Shown one piece after another: positions 8,264-16,206 of a stretch of DNA of 64,000 nt. The position numbers and the translations under genes were made by a program. Every line of letters starts with the position of its first letter. Position 1 is the first letter of the stretch. A model generated the notes under the pieces. It did no database searches. It was not told the origin of the DNA and saw only the letters and a list, made by a program, of their open reading frames with translations. Source of the stretch: Natronococcus sp. CG52 (lineage in GTDB: Archaea; Halobacteriota; Halobacteria; Halobacteriales; Natrialbaceae). The stretch spans positions 3,906,001 to 3,970,000 of the forward strand of contig NZ_CP099391.1 in assembly GCF_023913515.1 (NCBI RefSeq), read 5' to 3'.

Positions 8264-9364
8264 TCAGCCGATAATGAACTCTTCCCACCGCTCGTTGACC
8301 CACTCTTCTTCCTCGAGGTAGAGATCGTAGTAGGGAACGATCGCCTCCTCCGGCCCCGGACCGGCGACCTCCTCGTACGTCTCGTCGTCGAGTTCCGAGT
8401 GCTCCCGGTCGATCACCGGTGCGGTGAACAGGTTCTCGGACAGCGTGTCCTGCACCTCGGGCTGACTCGCGTAGTCGATGAACTGTCTGGCCTCCTCCGC
8501 CAGGTCGGTCGTCTCGAGGGTAACCCACGATCCGGAGTCGAGCACCGATCCCTCTTCGACGAAGTTCGACTGGACCGGCGCACCGTCCTCCTGCATAACC
8601 TTCGTGATGTCACTGTAGAGCATCCCCGCGGGCACTTCGGCGTCTCTGAGTCGCTGCTGGAATTCCGGTTCGTTCTCGTACCAGAAGTTCGCCTGGTCGG
8701 TGACGCCCTCGAGTTCCTCGAACACCTCTTCGACGCCGTCTCGATCTTCGAGGGTTGCCTGACCGTCGAAGTACAGTTCGGCGGTAATATCGAGCAGGAA
8801 GGAGTTCGACGCGAGACCGAGCAACCCCATCTGGTCCTCGTACTCGTCGTCCCAGAGCGCCTCCCAGCTGTCGATCGGCTCCTCGAATACCTCGGTGTTC
8901 TGGACGAGGTTGATGTACCACGAGAGCGCGCCGACGCTGGCGATACCGCCGTCTCGCTCCTCGATAAGGTCGTCGCTTATGTACTGGAGGTTCTCGAACT
9001 CGCTGTCGTCCTCCCAGATGTGCCACAGGTCGGAGTTCAGTCCGCGAAGGACCCCGACCGTCGACATAATCGCGACGTCGACTGGGGCTTCGCCGGCACC
9101 GACGGCGCTCTCGTACTGGGCCAGCGCTTCCTCGGCCGTCGGTTGTTCCTGGGACTCGGCCTCGAAGTCGACCTCCTCGTTGAACGGTCCGAAGAGTTCC
9201 TCGTCCATCACCCTCCGAAAAAGGCCTCCGTACACCGCGACGGTCAGTGTCTCTTCCTCCAGAAATCCTGTACACCCCGCGATCCCCCCGAGGGCCACAG
9301 CGCTCCCCGTCGCTGCCGTCGTTCGAAGGAATTCCCGCCGCCCGTGTGTTTCTAGTCCCGGCAT
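8264..9364 (-). CDS. potD: Polyamine-type ABC substrate-binding lipoprotein, PotD-like
   Basis: Captures the substrate outside the membrane. The N-terminus carries a twin-arginine signal (GRREFLRTTAATGS) and an LGGIAGC lipobox, so it is exported folded and lipid-anchored. The rest (366 residues in all) resembles family 1/6 solute-binding proteins of the PotD/F group (VAVYGGLFRR near the N-terminus, MLYSDITKVMQEDGAP late). I start it at the ATG at 9364; a longer open frame would run through the promoter and operator. First gene of the four-gene operon. Confidence 0.85.
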   Translation of the reverse strand: MPGLETHGRREFLRTTAATGSAVALGGIAGCTGFLEEETLTVAVYGGLFRRVMDEELFGPFNEEVDFEAESQEQPTAEEALAQYESAVGAGEAPVDVAIMSTVGVLRGLNSDLWHIWEDDSEFENLQYISDDLIEERDGGIASVGALSWYINLVQNTEVFEEPIDSWEALWDDEYEDQMGLLGLASNSFLLDITAELYFDGQATLEDRDGVEEVFEELEGVTDQANFWYENEPEFQQRLRDAEVPAGMLYSDITKVMQEDGAPVQSNFVEEGSVLDSGSWVTLETTDLAEEARQFIDYASQPEVQDTLSENLFTAPVIDREHSELDDETYEEVAGPGPEEAIVPYYDLYLEEEEWVNERWEEFIIG

Positions 9365-9380
9365 TATATTGCCACCGTAT
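9360..9380. promoter_or_regulatory. Second GGCA-N6-TGCC element at the potD start
   Basis: GGCA-ttatat-TGCC (9360-9373) continues into CACCGTAT, giving the exact 13-mer seen at 3281-3293. It overlaps the potD start codon and follows a TTTATG TATA-like box on the minus strand at 9404-9411. The left arm is weaker (4 bp) than in the ureohydrolase copy. On the coding strand it also contains GGTGG, which could act in ribosome binding. Confidence 0.6.
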
Positions 9381-9669
9381 CGGAACTGTTGCCGACAGCC
9401 GCACATAAAGCTTCCCACGTTAAAACACACCATACGTCGAGTAGACGGCCGAACGGTGCTCGTTTCTTTCATTCGCAGACGCCGCAACGGTCGAGTCGTC
9501 TCGAGCGAGCAATACCGACCCGAAACTCGAAACCAGTAGAAAGGACGCACATCGTTCGATGCGATCGATACGGCCCAAAAGTCTACTCGGTCGTTCCGAC
9601 CGCGGAGAGAGCGGCACGTGAATCGCAGGCCGGCACACACTTGTACGGGCTTCGATTAATACCCGGTAG
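9365..9669. other. Intergenic region between divergent potD and permease gene
   Basis: 305 bp. It holds the potD promoter (TTTATG on the minus strand, 9404-9411) and, near 9655, an AT-rich TTAAT element for the rightward gene. No small gene with convincing coding character is visible. Confidence 0.5.
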
Positions 9670-10866
9670 ATGGTCGAGATCGTGACGATCGCGACGTTTC
9701 TGGTCGCCGCAGTCGCCAGTCTCTTTATGGCCTGGGCGATCGGTGCCGGCTCGAGCGGCTCGACGCCGTTCGCACCGGCGGTCGGGGCCAACGCGGTCTC
9801 GGTGATGCGAGCCGGCTTCTTCGTCGGCATCCTCGGCTTCGCCGGCGCGGTGTTACAGGGAGCGAACGTCTCCGAAGCGGTCGGTACGGAACTGATCGGC
9901 GGCGGTGTAACGCTGTCGCCGTTGGCGGCGACGATCGCGCTGGTAATCGCGGCCGGACTCGTCGCGATCGGCGTCTTCGCCGGCTATCCGATAGCGACGG
10001 CGTTTACCGTCACCGGCGCCGTCATCGGCGTCGGCCTCGCCATGGGCGGCGATCCGGCCTGGCCCAAGTACGTCGAGATCGCCACGCTGTGGATCCTGAC
10101 GCCGTTCGTCGGCGGCGGTCTCGCCTACGGAATCGCCCGAACGCTGCGGGCCGAACCGATCGGCGAGGAGTACCTGATCGTCGCGCTGGCGGCGCTCGTC
10201 GGTCTGATCGTCGCCAACATCGAATTCGCCGTACTCGGCTCGTCCGGCGCTGGCGGTGCCTCGATCGCACAGGCCTCGAGTCGCGGGATCCCCGGTTCGG
10301 AGCTGGCCGGGGTCATCGCCGTGTCGTCGCTCATCGCGGCCGCCTGGGCGCTCGTCGTCGGATTCGATCTTCGGAACGGAATCGAACGCGGCGAACGGCA
10401 CTTCCTGCTCCTGCTCGGCGGTCTCGTCGCCTTCTCCGCCGGCGGGAGTCAAGTCGGGCTGGCGATCGGGCCGCTGATTCCGCTGTCGGGCGACGTCGGG
10501 TTGCCGCTGATCGCGCTGCTCGTCGGCGGCGGATTCGGACTCCTGATCGGCTCCTGGACCGGGGCTCCGCGGATGATCAAGGCGATCGCGCAGGACTACT
10601 CCTCGCTCGGCCCGCGCCGGTCGATCGCCGCTCTCATCCCGTCGTTCATCATCGCCCAGACGGCGGTGCTGTTCGGCATTCCCGTCTCGTTCAACGAGAT
10701 CATCGTCAGTTCGATCATCGGCAGCGGGTACGCCGCGGCCGGCGCCGGCGGCGGCGTTAGCGCGCGCAAGATGGGGTACACCGTGTTCGCGTGGGTGCTC
10801 TCGCTCGCCGGTTCGATCGTCATCTCGTTCGTCGGCTTCGTCGCCATCGACGCCGTTCTCTTCTAA
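9670..10866 (+). CDS. Inorganic phosphate/anion permease, PHO4 (Pit) family
   Basis: Integral membrane protein of 398 residues with about 10-11 hydrophobic segments. The two repeated family signatures are visible: FAPAVGANAVSVMRA near residue 40 and FNEIIVSSIIGSGYAAAGAGG near residue 340, followed by a basic WVLSLAGS segment. Pit-type carriers move phosphate with a cation; some relatives move sulfate. The first motif reads GANAVS rather than the usual GANDVA/S, so substrate preference may differ. It starts about 10 nt after an AT-rich promoter element. The next gene lies 51 nt downstream. Confidence 0.85.
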   Translation: MVEIVTIATFLVAAVASLFMAWAIGAGSSGSTPFAPAVGANAVSVMRAGFFVGILGFAGAVLQGANVSEAVGTELIGGGVTLSPLAATIALVIAAGLVAIGVFAGYPIATAFTVTGAVIGVGLAMGGDPAWPKYVEIATLWILTPFVGGGLAYGIARTLRAEPIGEEYLIVALAALVGLIVANIEFAVLGSSGAGGASIAQASSRGIPGSELAGVIAVSSLIAAAWALVVGFDLRNGIERGERHFLLLLGGLVAFSAGGSQVGLAIGPLIPLSGDVGLPLIALLVGGGFGLLIGSWTGAPRMIKAIAQDYSSLGPRRSIAALIPSFIIAQTAVLFGIPVSFNEIIVSSIIGSGYAAAGAGGGVSARKMGYTVFAWVLSLAGSIVISFVGFVAIDAVLF

Positions 10867-10917
10867 CCCGCGGAAAACATCGAACGGTCTTTACACGATC
10901 GGTGGCGAGAGTCGGGT

Positions 10918-11613
10918 ATGGACGAGACCGAACCGATCCAGTGGCGACGGGACGCCGACACCTCCCGAACCGTGCGCATCCTGTGGTCACTCGGCGTCGG
11001 GACCTTCTTCGCCGCGATCTCCATTATCGTCTTCTGGCGACTGTTCGATCTGGCCGGCCAGACCGGCGGCCGGTCGTTCTTGGTCGCCGCCCTGGCCGCC
11101 CTCGTCGTCACGACCGTGGCGGTCGCCGTCTCCGACAGCGCCGAGCGCCAGCTCGAGCGACTCGCCGAGCGGCTGTCGATCTCCGCGCCGGCCGGCGTCG
11201 ACCGCCTGGCGGATGCGGCGCTGGGCGCGGTCACGATGGGGTGTCTCATCACTGCGTTAATGATAATCGGACGATTCGTCTCCCAGAACGACCTGCTGGG
11301 CGGCGTCGGTGCCGGCCCCTTCACCGGCCTGGCCGCACTGACGATTCCGCTCGCGCTGGTCGCGCTCGTTCTCGCGTCGTTTCTCCGCTCCGTCGGTGCG
11401 TTCGACCCGGATGAGCAGGTTATCTACCTCTACGATCCGAACCAGGCGATCGATCTCGGCGTGATCGAGGAAACGTCCGTCCGGCAGTTCGGCGATGCGG
11501 CGATCGTGAAATTGGGCTACGCACAGCCGGACGGCCAGTACGTTCAGGGACCGCGTAGAATCGTTGTTCCGCCTCACGTCGCTCGCGAAATCACGGCGGC
11601 CGTCGGGGCCTGA
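10918..11613 (+). CDS. Haloarchaeal membrane protein of unknown function
   Basis: 231 residues with four hydrophobic segments (about 20-45, 60-75, 100-120, 135-160) and a soluble C-terminal part (about 165-231) predicted outside the membrane core, ending in a positively charged VQGPRRIVVPP stretch. No catalytic motif is recognisable. A TTTACA box 25-30 nt before the ATG points to a leaderless message of its own. It converges with the CorC-like gene, with 6 nt between the stops. Confidence 0.7.
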   Translation: MDETEPIQWRRDADTSRTVRILWSLGVGTFFAAISIIVFWRLFDLAGQTGGRSFLVAALAALVVTTVAVAVSDSAERQLERLAERLSISAPAGVDRLADAALGAVTMGCLITALMIIGRFVSQNDLLGGVGAGPFTGLAALTIPLALVALVLASFLRSVGAFDPDEQVIYLYDPNQAIDLGVIEETSVRQFGDAAIVKLGYAQPDGQYVQGPRRIVVPPHVAREITAAVGA

Positions 11614-11619
11614 CTCGGA

Positions 11620-13002
11620 TCAGGCGTCGGTCTCCTCGAGTTCGTCTACCGTTTCCTCCTCGTCGGGTTGCTCGAGTTTCCGCAGCCGTGCCATCATGAT
11701 CCGGGTGTTCTCGACGTCCTCGACCGTGATGCGGACGCCGTCGTACGTGATCTCCTCTCCCTCCTCGACGAGGCGGCCGGCTCGGTTGAAGATGAAGCCG
11801 GCGATAGTCTCGAACTCCTCGCCCTCCGGGAGTTCGATATCGAGGGCCTCGTTGACGTCCTCGATGTTGACCTCGCCGCGGACGAGGACGGTGTTCTCGT
11901 CGATCTCCTCGATCGGCTGTTCCTCGCCTCCCTCGAGGATCTCACCGATGATCTCCTCGACCATGTCCTCCATCGTCACCAGCCCCTCGGTGGTGCCGAA
12001 CTCGTCGATGACGAGCGCCATGTGCATCCGGTTTTCGCGCATCTCGGTGAGCAGTTCGTCGACGTTTTTCGACTCCGGTACGTGCAGCGTCGGCTGGATC
12101 AGATCCGCGAGTTCCAGGTCTTCCGTCTCGGCCTCGCCGTAGTTGAGGTCCCGGACGAGGTCACGGATGTGGACGACTCCCTGCACGTTGTCGAGGCTCC
12201 CCTCGTAGACCGGCACTCTGGCGTGTCCGCTCTGGATACAGGTCTCGATCGCCTCGTCGATGCCGGCGTCTTTCGGCACCGCCGTCATGTCCAGTCGCGG
12301 CGTCATCACCTCCTTGACGATCGTCTTATTGAACCGGAAGATCCGGGTTAGCATCTCGTGTTCTTCCTCCTCTAAGACCCCCTCGCGCTCGCCGGACTCG
12401 ATCATCTCCTGGATCTCGTCGCGGGTGACGTAGGGCGACTCGATCGCGCCCGTCGAGCCGGTGAGCCTGTTCACCTGTCGCGTGAGGTAATCGAAGAGGA
12501 CGATCAGCGGGTACAGCAGGTACTCGGTTCCCTTCAGCGGTTTCGAGATCCGGATCGCCCACGCCTCCGTGTTCTCGACCGCGTAGGACTTCGGTACGCT
12601 CTCGCCGAACAGGAGGACGATCGCGGTGATCCCGAACGTCGCGAGGATGACGCCGAGCAGGCCGCCGAAGTGAAGCGAGAGCACGGCCGTCGCGATCGAT
12701 GACATCGCGATGTTGACGATATTGTTGCCGACCAGAATCGTCACGAGCAGTCGGTGCGGATCGTCCTTGAGGGATTTTACTAACTCGGCGCCCTCGATAC
12801 CGTTCTCGACCATCGTCTCGAGGCGGTGTTTCGGAAGGTTGAACATCGCGATCTCGGAGGAGGAAAAGAATCCCGAGAGTGCGATGAGTACGGCGACAGC
12901 GAGAACGCCCAGAATTGATACGGTCGACTCGTCGAGCTCGAGTCCCAGAAACGGGACCTCGTAGGCGGCGAGCACGACCTCGAGCAGCGGAGACAGCGCC
13001 AT
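11620..13002 (-). CDS. CNNM/CorC-type membrane protein with CBS pair
   Basis: 460 residues in the order: CNNM/DUF21 membrane domain (about 20-205, four hydrophobic segments; SGFFSSSEIAMFNL is characteristic), two CBS domains (about 225-345), and a CorC_HlyC domain (about 365-435, GEVNIEDVNEALDIELP). Family members are linked to magnesium/cobalt export or resistance; the hemolysin name is historical. The acidic tail is typical of haloarchaea. Monocistronic, on the strand opposite to both neighbours. Confidence 0.9.
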   Translation of the reverse strand: MALSPLLEVVLAAYEVPFLGLELDESTVSILGVLAVAVLIALSGFFSSSEIAMFNLPKHRLETMVENGIEGAELVKSLKDDPHRLLVTILVGNNIVNIAMSSIATAVLSLHFGGLLGVILATFGITAIVLLFGESVPKSYAVENTEAWAIRISKPLKGTEYLLYPLIVLFDYLTRQVNRLTGSTGAIESPYVTRDEIQEMIESGEREGVLEEEEHEMLTRIFRFNKTIVKEVMTPRLDMTAVPKDAGIDEAIETCIQSGHARVPVYEGSLDNVQGVVHIRDLVRDLNYGEAETEDLELADLIQPTLHVPESKNVDELLTEMRENRMHMALVIDEFGTTEGLVTMEDMVEEIIGEILEGGEEQPIEEIDENTVLVRGEVNIEDVNEALDIELPEGEEFETIAGFIFNRAGRLVEEGEEITYDGVRITVEDVENTRIMMARLRKLEQPDEEETVDELEETDA

Positions 13003-13090
13003 TGATGTACTGACTTAACACCGGATCGGTTAACCGTTTACCATTTTTGCATACGACACGTTTACCCGCTCGTTTCCCGAACGAGCGTCC

Positions 13091-13408
13091 ATGTCCGAGG
13101 CCACCACCCACGACGGTGAGCCGGCGATCACGTTCTACCGGCTCCAGGCGTGTCCGTACTGCGAGCGCGTCGCCCGCGTCCTCGAGGAACAGAACCTCGA
13201 CTATCGCTCGCGGTTCGTCGAACCGCTGCACTCCCGGCGCGACGTCGTCAAGCGCGTCGCCGGCGTCCGGACCGTCCCGGCTATCGTCGACGAGCGGACC
13301 GGCGTGACGATGGCCGAGAGCGCGAACATCGTCGACTACCTCGAGGCGACCTACGGCGACGGTTCGACGGCCGCCTCAACCGGCGCAACCGCCGGAGGTG
13401 ACGACTGA
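13091..13408 (+). CDS. Glutaredoxin / GST N-terminal-like thioredoxin-fold protein
   Basis: A 105-residue thioredoxin-fold protein with an intact CPYC redox site (Cys21, Cys24), the cis-proline TVPAI loop and the GST-like ESANIVDYLE segment. It should carry out thiol-disulfide exchange with a low-molecular-weight thiol or protein. The Ala/Thr/Gly tail is disordered. Its TGA overlaps the ATG of the next gene (TGATG), so the two are co-translated. Confidence 0.85.
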   Translation: MSEATTHDGEPAITFYRLQACPYCERVARVLEEQNLDYRSRFVEPLHSRRDVVKRVAGVRTVPAIVDERTGVTMAESANIVDYLEATYGDGSTAASTGATAGGDD

Positions 13409-13914
13409 TGCCCGAGTTCGACGTCGTCGAACTCGAGCCGACGGCCCACGTCCAGCCGGGCGAGGGAGCACCCGACTTTACGCGACCGCTGGTCTCCGAC
13501 GAGTACTGGGAGGACCGCACGTTCGCCGATCTCGTAGACGGGCGAACGATCCTCGTCTTCACGCCGATGATCGGCTCGTTCGTCGCCAAGTACGTCTGGG
13601 ACGAACTGGTCGAGCGCGGCTGGGACGACCGCGAGGAACGCATCGTCGGCGTCACGGCCTCGACGCCCTACGGCGTCTCGCGCTTCCTCGACGAAAACGA
13701 CTTTTCGTTCGAGATCTTCGCCGACCCCGCTAACGACGTGGCCGACGCCTACGGTCTCGCCCACGACCTCGACGGGATGGCGGGTATCAGCGAGCCGCGC
13801 CCCGCGTTCGTCGCCGTCGACGCCGACCGAACCGTCGACGCCGTCTGGGTCGCGAGCGAGTGGCCCGAGTTCCCCGACTACGACGAGCTCGAGGAACAGC
13901 TCGGGCTCGCGTAA
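13408..13914 (+). CDS. Peroxiredoxin-like protein without any cysteine
   Basis: 168 residues with the AhpC/TSA (redoxin) fold: GEGAPDFTRPLVSD, ILVFTPMIGSFVAKYVWDEL, then FEIFADPANDVADAYG and RPAFVAVDAD. The peroxidatic Cys that normally follows the FTP motif is absent; the protein has no Cys at all, so it cannot be a classical peroxidase. It overlaps the glutaredoxin gene by one base. It may be a structural partner, chaperone or regulator; the role is unknown. Confidence 0.8.
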   Translation: MPEFDVVELEPTAHVQPGEGAPDFTRPLVSDEYWEDRTFADLVDGRTILVFTPMIGSFVAKYVWDELVERGWDDREERIVGVTASTPYGVSRFLDENDFSFEIFADPANDVADAYGLAHDLDGMAGISEPRPAFVAVDADRTVDAVWVASEWPEFPDYDELEEQLGLA

Positions 13915-13953
13915 CGCGGTGCGTTTTTGCCGATTCCGAGCCGAAAGTCGGAC

Positions 13954-14538
13954 ATGAGCGAACTCGAGCGTGCCGCTACCGCGATTCGGAGCGGCGAGCT
14001 GGTCGTCTATCCCACGGAAACCGTCTACGGGCTCGGCGCGGATGCGCTCGACCCCGCCGCCGTCGAGCGCGTCTTCGAGGCGAAGGGGCGCGATCGATCC
14101 AAGCCCGTCTCGCTGGCGATCCCGTCGGTGCCGGCGGCACTCGAGTACGTTCACGCGAGCACGCGTGAGCGCGAGTTTATGGCAACGTTCCTTCCCGGCC
14201 CGGTGACGGTGCTCTGTCGCCGCCGCGACGTCGTCCCCGACACGCTCACGGCAGGGCGCGACCGCGTCGGCGTCAGGATCCCGGATCACGCCCTCGCACT
14301 CCGGCTCTGTGAGCGAGCGGGGACCCCGATCACCGCGACGAGCGCGAACGTCAGCGGCCGCGGGAGCGTCCGACGGCTCGCGGAACTCGAGCCGGCGATT
14401 CGGGAGACGGCCGCGGTGACCCTCGACGACGGCGAAGCGCCCGGCACCGAGAGCACGGTCGTCGACGTCTCGAGCGGGACGATCCACCGCCGCGGCGCGC
14501 GAGCGGACGAGATCGAGCGCTGGCTCGAGACGCACTAG
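13954..14538 (+). CDS. Sua5/YrdC-type threonylcarbamoyl-AMP synthase
   Basis: Makes threonylcarbamoyl-AMP from threonine, bicarbonate and ATP for the t6A modification at tRNA position 37. The 194-residue YrdC domain shows the nucleotide-site sequences VVYPTETVYGLGADA and KGRDRSKPVS, plus TSANVSGRGS and GTESTVVDVSSG. There is no C-terminal Sua5 domain, so it is the short form. I start it at the ATG at 13954; the few upstream in-frame residues look non-coding. It overlaps the convergent Cas4-like gene by 4 nt. Confidence 0.9.
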   Translation: MSELERAATAIRSGELVVYPTETVYGLGADALDPAAVERVFEAKGRDRSKPVSLAIPSVPAALEYVHASTREREFMATFLPGPVTVLCRRRDVVPDTLTAGRDRVGVRIPDHALALRLCERAGTPITATSANVSGRGSVRRLAELEPAIRETAAVTLDDGEAPGTESTVVDVSSGTIHRRGARADEIERWLETH

Positions 14539-15215
14539 AAGCCGAGCAGCGACCGCAGCGTCCGCGTCCGGACGCCGCACTCCGCGGCGAACTCGCAGGC
14601 CTCGCACTTCGCCCGATCGTCGATTCTGGCCGGCGGCCCGTCGAGTTCCCGAACCGTCCGAAGCGCCCGACGGTAGCGCGCCTTGCGACGCGTCGTGAGC
14701 CGAACGCGGCGGATCACGCCGTAGGCGGGGTACTCGAGCCACGCGCGTTCGACCGGACGCTCGTGCTCCCACGCGAGTGCCTTCGCGGCCGCGACGGCGT
14801 GGGTCGACTGGGGTTCCCAGACGCCGTTCTCCGGCGGCTGTCCCGTCGAGACGAGCGCTGGCTCGAGCGGATCCTCGAGCACTTTGTGGACGATCCCGCG
14901 ACAGTGTCGTCCGGTCGCCAGGACGTTCCGATTAGCGGGCTCACAGAGTCGCTCCCAACGATCGTCCGCGGCGAACCGTTCCTTCGTGGCGGCGAGGCGC
15001 TCCCGGTACGCCGACGGGGAGACGGCGATCGGTTCAGCCTCGAGGTCGCTGTCGGGCTCGAGAAGCGTCTCGTATCGGGTGGCGAGCGTCCGAATCGACT
15101 CGACCTCGGGTGGCGGCTCGCGGTCGTCCGGATCGCGCTGGCGCTGGTAGTAGCACTTCCGCGGACAGTAGGCGGCCGTCCGCAGGTCGCTGAAGGGGAC
15201 GTGGGCTCGAGACAC
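14535..15215 (-). CDS. Stand-alone Cas4/Dna2-like (DUF83) protein with degenerate nuclease site
   Basis: 226 residues from a GTG start that sits 23 nt after a TTTTTATA box, implying a leaderless message. The Cas4 iron-sulfur cysteines are all present: one in AYCPRK near the N-terminus and three in CEACEFAAEC near the C-terminus. The nuclease core is eroded: where active Cas4 has a metal-binding Asp, this has RGIVHKVL, and the E-x-K segment reads PALVSTG with no Lys. There are no other cas genes or repeats nearby. It may bind DNA or Fe-S without cutting. An upstream ATG at 15296 would read through the promoter. Confidence 0.75.
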   Translation of the reverse strand: MSRAHVPFSDLRTAAYCPRKCYYQRQRDPDDREPPPEVESIRTLATRYETLLEPDSDLEAEPIAVSPSAYRERLAATKERFAADDRWERLCEPANRNVLATGRHCRGIVHKVLEDPLEPALVSTGQPPENGVWEPQSTHAVAAAKALAWEHERPVERAWLEYPAYGVIRRVRLTTRRKARYRRALRTVRELDGPPARIDDRAKCEACEFAAECGVRTRTLRSLLGF

Positions 15216-15237
15216 GGCTCGTCTGGCCGCCCCTTCG

Positions 15238-15245
15238 TATAAAAA
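15238..15245 (-). promoter_or_regulatory. TATA box of the Cas4-like gene
   Basis: TTTTTATA on the minus strand, 23-30 nt before the GTG at 15215. This spacing decides the start choice. Confidence 0.6.
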
Positions 15246-15438
15246 GTCTCGTCCGTTTCCGGACTGACGAGAGCCGTTGTGGTCGTGCAGAGGCAAGCGG
15301 TCGTGGTTGTACGGTGGTGACAGGCGATTGTACCGATCGCGAGCGAAGCGAGCGTTCGGCTTTTTTCATCGAACTTTTTTCCGGGGCATCGCGACCAGCC
15401 TTTGGCGGGTCGCTCAACCCCCGTAAAAACTTCGTCGT

Positions 15439-16029
15439 TTAGAACTCCACGTCGGTCTCCATTCCCTCGGTCGCGTCCTCGAGGCCGTCCTCGCGGACGT
15501 CCGTCGCCATCCGCTCGGAGAGCGCCGCGTCGGCGAGGATGCTGTCGAACTCGTCGCGGTAGCGGTCGTTCGCCGCTCGAGACTCGTCCTGGGCCGCCGC
15601 GATTCGTCGGTAGCGGCTGATCTGGGCCTCGGAAACGTCGTACTCCTCGGCGAGCGTCGCGTCGTCTTCCTCGCGGTCGCGAATCGCGACGAGATCGACT
15701 TCGTCGGCGTCGCCGTCGTCGACGAGGTGGAGCGACATCCGCGCCTCGAAGATATCGCTCTCGTCGACGCCGAGGTCGTCGGCGAGTTCCTCGTCGGGCA
15801 AGCCGTCGTAGAACCCTCTCGCAACAGCGACGTAGTCGTCGGTCGAGAGCGGGCCCTCGAACTCGTATCGTTCTCGCATCCGGGTGACGACGCTCTCGAG
15901 GCGTTCCCGGTCGGTTCGCTCGTCCTTCTCGAGCGATCCGCGGGTGTCTTCCTGTGCTTCGGTAACGGTTTCCTCGCCGTCGGTGACGTCCGTGAAGATG
16001 TCTCGGAGTTCTTCGGTTTTGTCGTTCAT
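15439..16029 (-). CDS. Conditioned medium-induced protein 4-like (Cmi4)
   Basis: 196-residue acidic soluble protein, nearly all charged helices. Residues about 65-95 (YVAVARGFYDGLPDEELADDLGV) and 120-145 (LAEEYDVSEAQISRYRRI) look like helix-turn-helix units, so DNA binding is possible. I recall this family in haloarchaea as conditioned medium-induced protein 4, found with high-density growth signals; the mechanism is not known to me. A CTTAAATA box lies 25-32 nt before the ATG, so the message is probably leaderless. Confidence 0.6.
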   Translation of the reverse strand: MNDKTEELRDIFTDVTDGEETVTEAQEDTRGSLEKDERTDRERLESVVTRMRERYEFEGPLSTDDYVAVARGFYDGLPDEELADDLGVDESDIFEARMSLHLVDDGDADEVDLVAIRDREEDDATLAEEYDVSEAQISRYRRIAAAQDESRAANDRYRDEFDSILADAALSERMATDVREDGLEDATEGMETDVEF

Positions 16030-16053
16030 GGGTAGACACTCCCGGCAGGTGGC

Positions 16054-16061
16054 TATTTAAG
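16054..16061 (-). promoter_or_regulatory. TATA box of the Cmi4-like gene
   Basis: CTTAAATA on the minus strand, 25-32 nt before the ATG at 16029, fitting a leaderless transcript. Confidence 0.6.
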
Positions 16062-16174
16062 CCTGTTGCCAGATAACCTTGGGCAAATCGCGTATTGACG
16101 ATTATGATGAACTCAAAATAGTTTGTCAATTTACGCAAGAAGGCGTTACGATACGTCACCCAGTAACGTGACAA

Positions 16175-16182
16175 GAATTAAG
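16175..16182 (+). promoter_or_regulatory. TATA-like box of the Fe-S oxidoreductase gene
   Basis: GAATTAAG 25-32 nt before the ATG at 16207, the spacing of a leaderless haloarchaeal promoter. Confidence 0.45.
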
Positions 16183-16206
16183 TTACAGCCCCGCTCCTGA
16201 TTGTAC

